This document shows positions 62,690-64,000 of a stretch of 64,000 nt of DNA, piece by piece. The stretch is from assembly GCA_008508345.1 (NCBI GenBank), contig QNGE01001745.1, forward strand, positions 82,342 to 146,341. Direction: 5' to 3'. This DNA comes from Paragonimus westermani. Its lineage: Eukaryota; Platyhelminthes; Trematoda; Plagiorchiida; Troglotrematidae. The position numbers were made by a program, and so were the translations under genes. Position 1 is the first letter of the stretch; each line of letters starts with the position of its first letter. Below the pieces are notes generated by a model that saw only the letters and a list, made by a program, of their open reading frames with translations, searched no databases and was not told the DNA's origin.

Positions 62690-64000
62690 ATTGGCCAATG
62701 ACTCAACGTGAGTCAGCATATGAACATCCGAAAGAAAATCCGGTGCTTTCGATCGCGAAACACTTAGCGCTAAGCCTTTCATATGACATAACACACAGTC
62801 AAAGGTAACTGAGAGTTTGCACTTGATAATTCGGTTGCTCCTTATTCGAAACAGATGGGCCAGCGAAAACGGCGGTTGCCAAATGGCTCTGTTCAAATTC
62901 CGATGTTGACAAGGCTGCGCGTCAATGAGGGGTTTTATCAAAGGTCTGCGCGAGTCTTGCAACTTCATTCAGGTGAGGTTGACTGAAATACCCATATAAA
63001 TGAATACACTGCGATCAATTGCGAATGCGTTTCACGTCACCCAGAAAAAAATCTCCCACCACCGATTATGTGTAAGCAGTTTCGATGAGGTAATCCTATT
63101 ACGAAACAGCATTTTATCCCGAACATCGGATTGCAACTGCCCTAGACGGTGACAAATTTTTATTCCGTCCAAGCTTACGCTGTCATTCATAGTTTTGAAT
63201 GCAGGAGACCAAAGTGAGACTGACCACAGTTGGTAAAATTGTTTATATCTTACGTTAGAATCACACTCAGATCTCAGACGTGAGCGACTAATGAATGTTG
63301 ACCTAGATCACAAGTGACTATGGAGATAATCGCCTGTTAATTGTAACTAGGCTGTTCGTGTGCCAGAGCGACTTAGAACAATAGGAAGTGCGCCGGAAGT
63401 CTCCGTAGCACGATGAGCCCTCATTATTTACAAACAAGCAGACGAACAGCCAAACCACATGCGCACTTTCACAGGTTGTGTGCAGCAGACAGGGTTGGAT
63501 GCGAACATAAATAATGACCACAACCAAACTGGTATTGACAGAACTGGTATTATGAACGTTTGGTCTAGCTTGTTAGACGAAGCTGCGCATCCAAACAAAC
63601 ACACCGGGTAAGGTTGAGGAATGGTGCTGCAATGACAACTGACCGTTTGGTCATAACGAATCGACCGATAGCGGAACTGTTCTAAAATCCGGCAAACATC
63701 CACACAATATATAGATCACTGACTACCAGAAATAGACAAAAACATCCAAGTATTTTGAATGACCAGCGGAGCCAAGTAGGTGAATCTTGCACTCAACTGA
63801 CACACACGTTTAGTCGAAGTTCACTGAAGAGAACGTGGAAAATGATGCTCTTTCGTTCCCGAATATTTCGGTCACCTGTTGGCTCCATGCATTCTTTTGT
63901 CTACCTCAACCTGATATAATCTGGAGTTGTCACAACAGTCTGTATTCCGACATTGCAGTCATCACCATCATCATCATAGACAGCAGTACATCAGTGGTTC
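62690..64000. other. No recognised gene
   Basis: Unassigned sequence ending in a short ATC-rich run near 63961. Overlapping minus frames at 63318-63703 show no motif. Confidence 0.4.

Noticed and set aside
1..64000. CRISPR arrays, operons, bacterial promoters or riboswitches
   Set aside because: The gene structure is eukaryotic with long introns, and no regularly spaced direct repeats were seen.

Overview
This window looks like a metazoan nuclear genome, most plausibly a parasitic flatworm (trematode-type). The support is a two-exon Shab-type (Kv2) potassium channel gene split by a 17 kb intron, a recent Penelope-like retroelement with a GIY-YIG endonuclease, decayed non-LTR retrotransposons, and tRNA-derived SINE-like repeats in otherwise gene-poor, moderately AT-rich sequence. 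The species call is inference; the gene and element calls rest on motifs.

Layout. 1-15.0 kb: mostly unrecognised sequence with a non-LTR reverse transcriptase relic near 2.0-2.3 kb, one coding-like minus-strand segment at 5.46-5.67 kb, and a nest of SINE and inverted repeats at 14.06-14.69 kb. 15.09-33.91 kb: the Kv2 gene on the plus strand. Exon 1 encodes the tetramerisation (T1) domain, and exon 2 encodes the whole six-helix channel core and a short tail. The intron holds a SINE copy, an imperfect inverted repeat at 18.25-18.65 kb, and a CpG-dense block at about 31.25-32.39 kb with open frames. 34-40 kb: no recognised gene, one rearranged SINE copy at 36.9 kb. 41.4-43.6 kb: a Penelope-like element on the minus strand whose 5' end is joined to a 220-bp inverted copy of its own reverse-transcriptase gene. 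45-62.6 kb: no gene recognised by homology, but four open segments with plausible splice sites and matching phase-1 junctions hint at one unidentified plus-strand gene. A longer non-LTR relic lies at 57.5-58.6 kb and a second tRNA-like SINE copy at 60.36-60.6 kb.

The only confidently functional gene is Kv2. Its two exons join in frame (phase 0) into a 598-residue protein with an intact voltage sensor, selectivity filter and Pro-Ile-Pro gate, but a far shorter C-terminal tail than vertebrate Kv2 channels. Transposable elements supply most of the other recognisable content. I found no clear previously undescribed system. The best candidates for follow-up are the Penelope inverted head, the CpG-dense block next to Kv2 exon 2, and the phase-consistent candidate exons.
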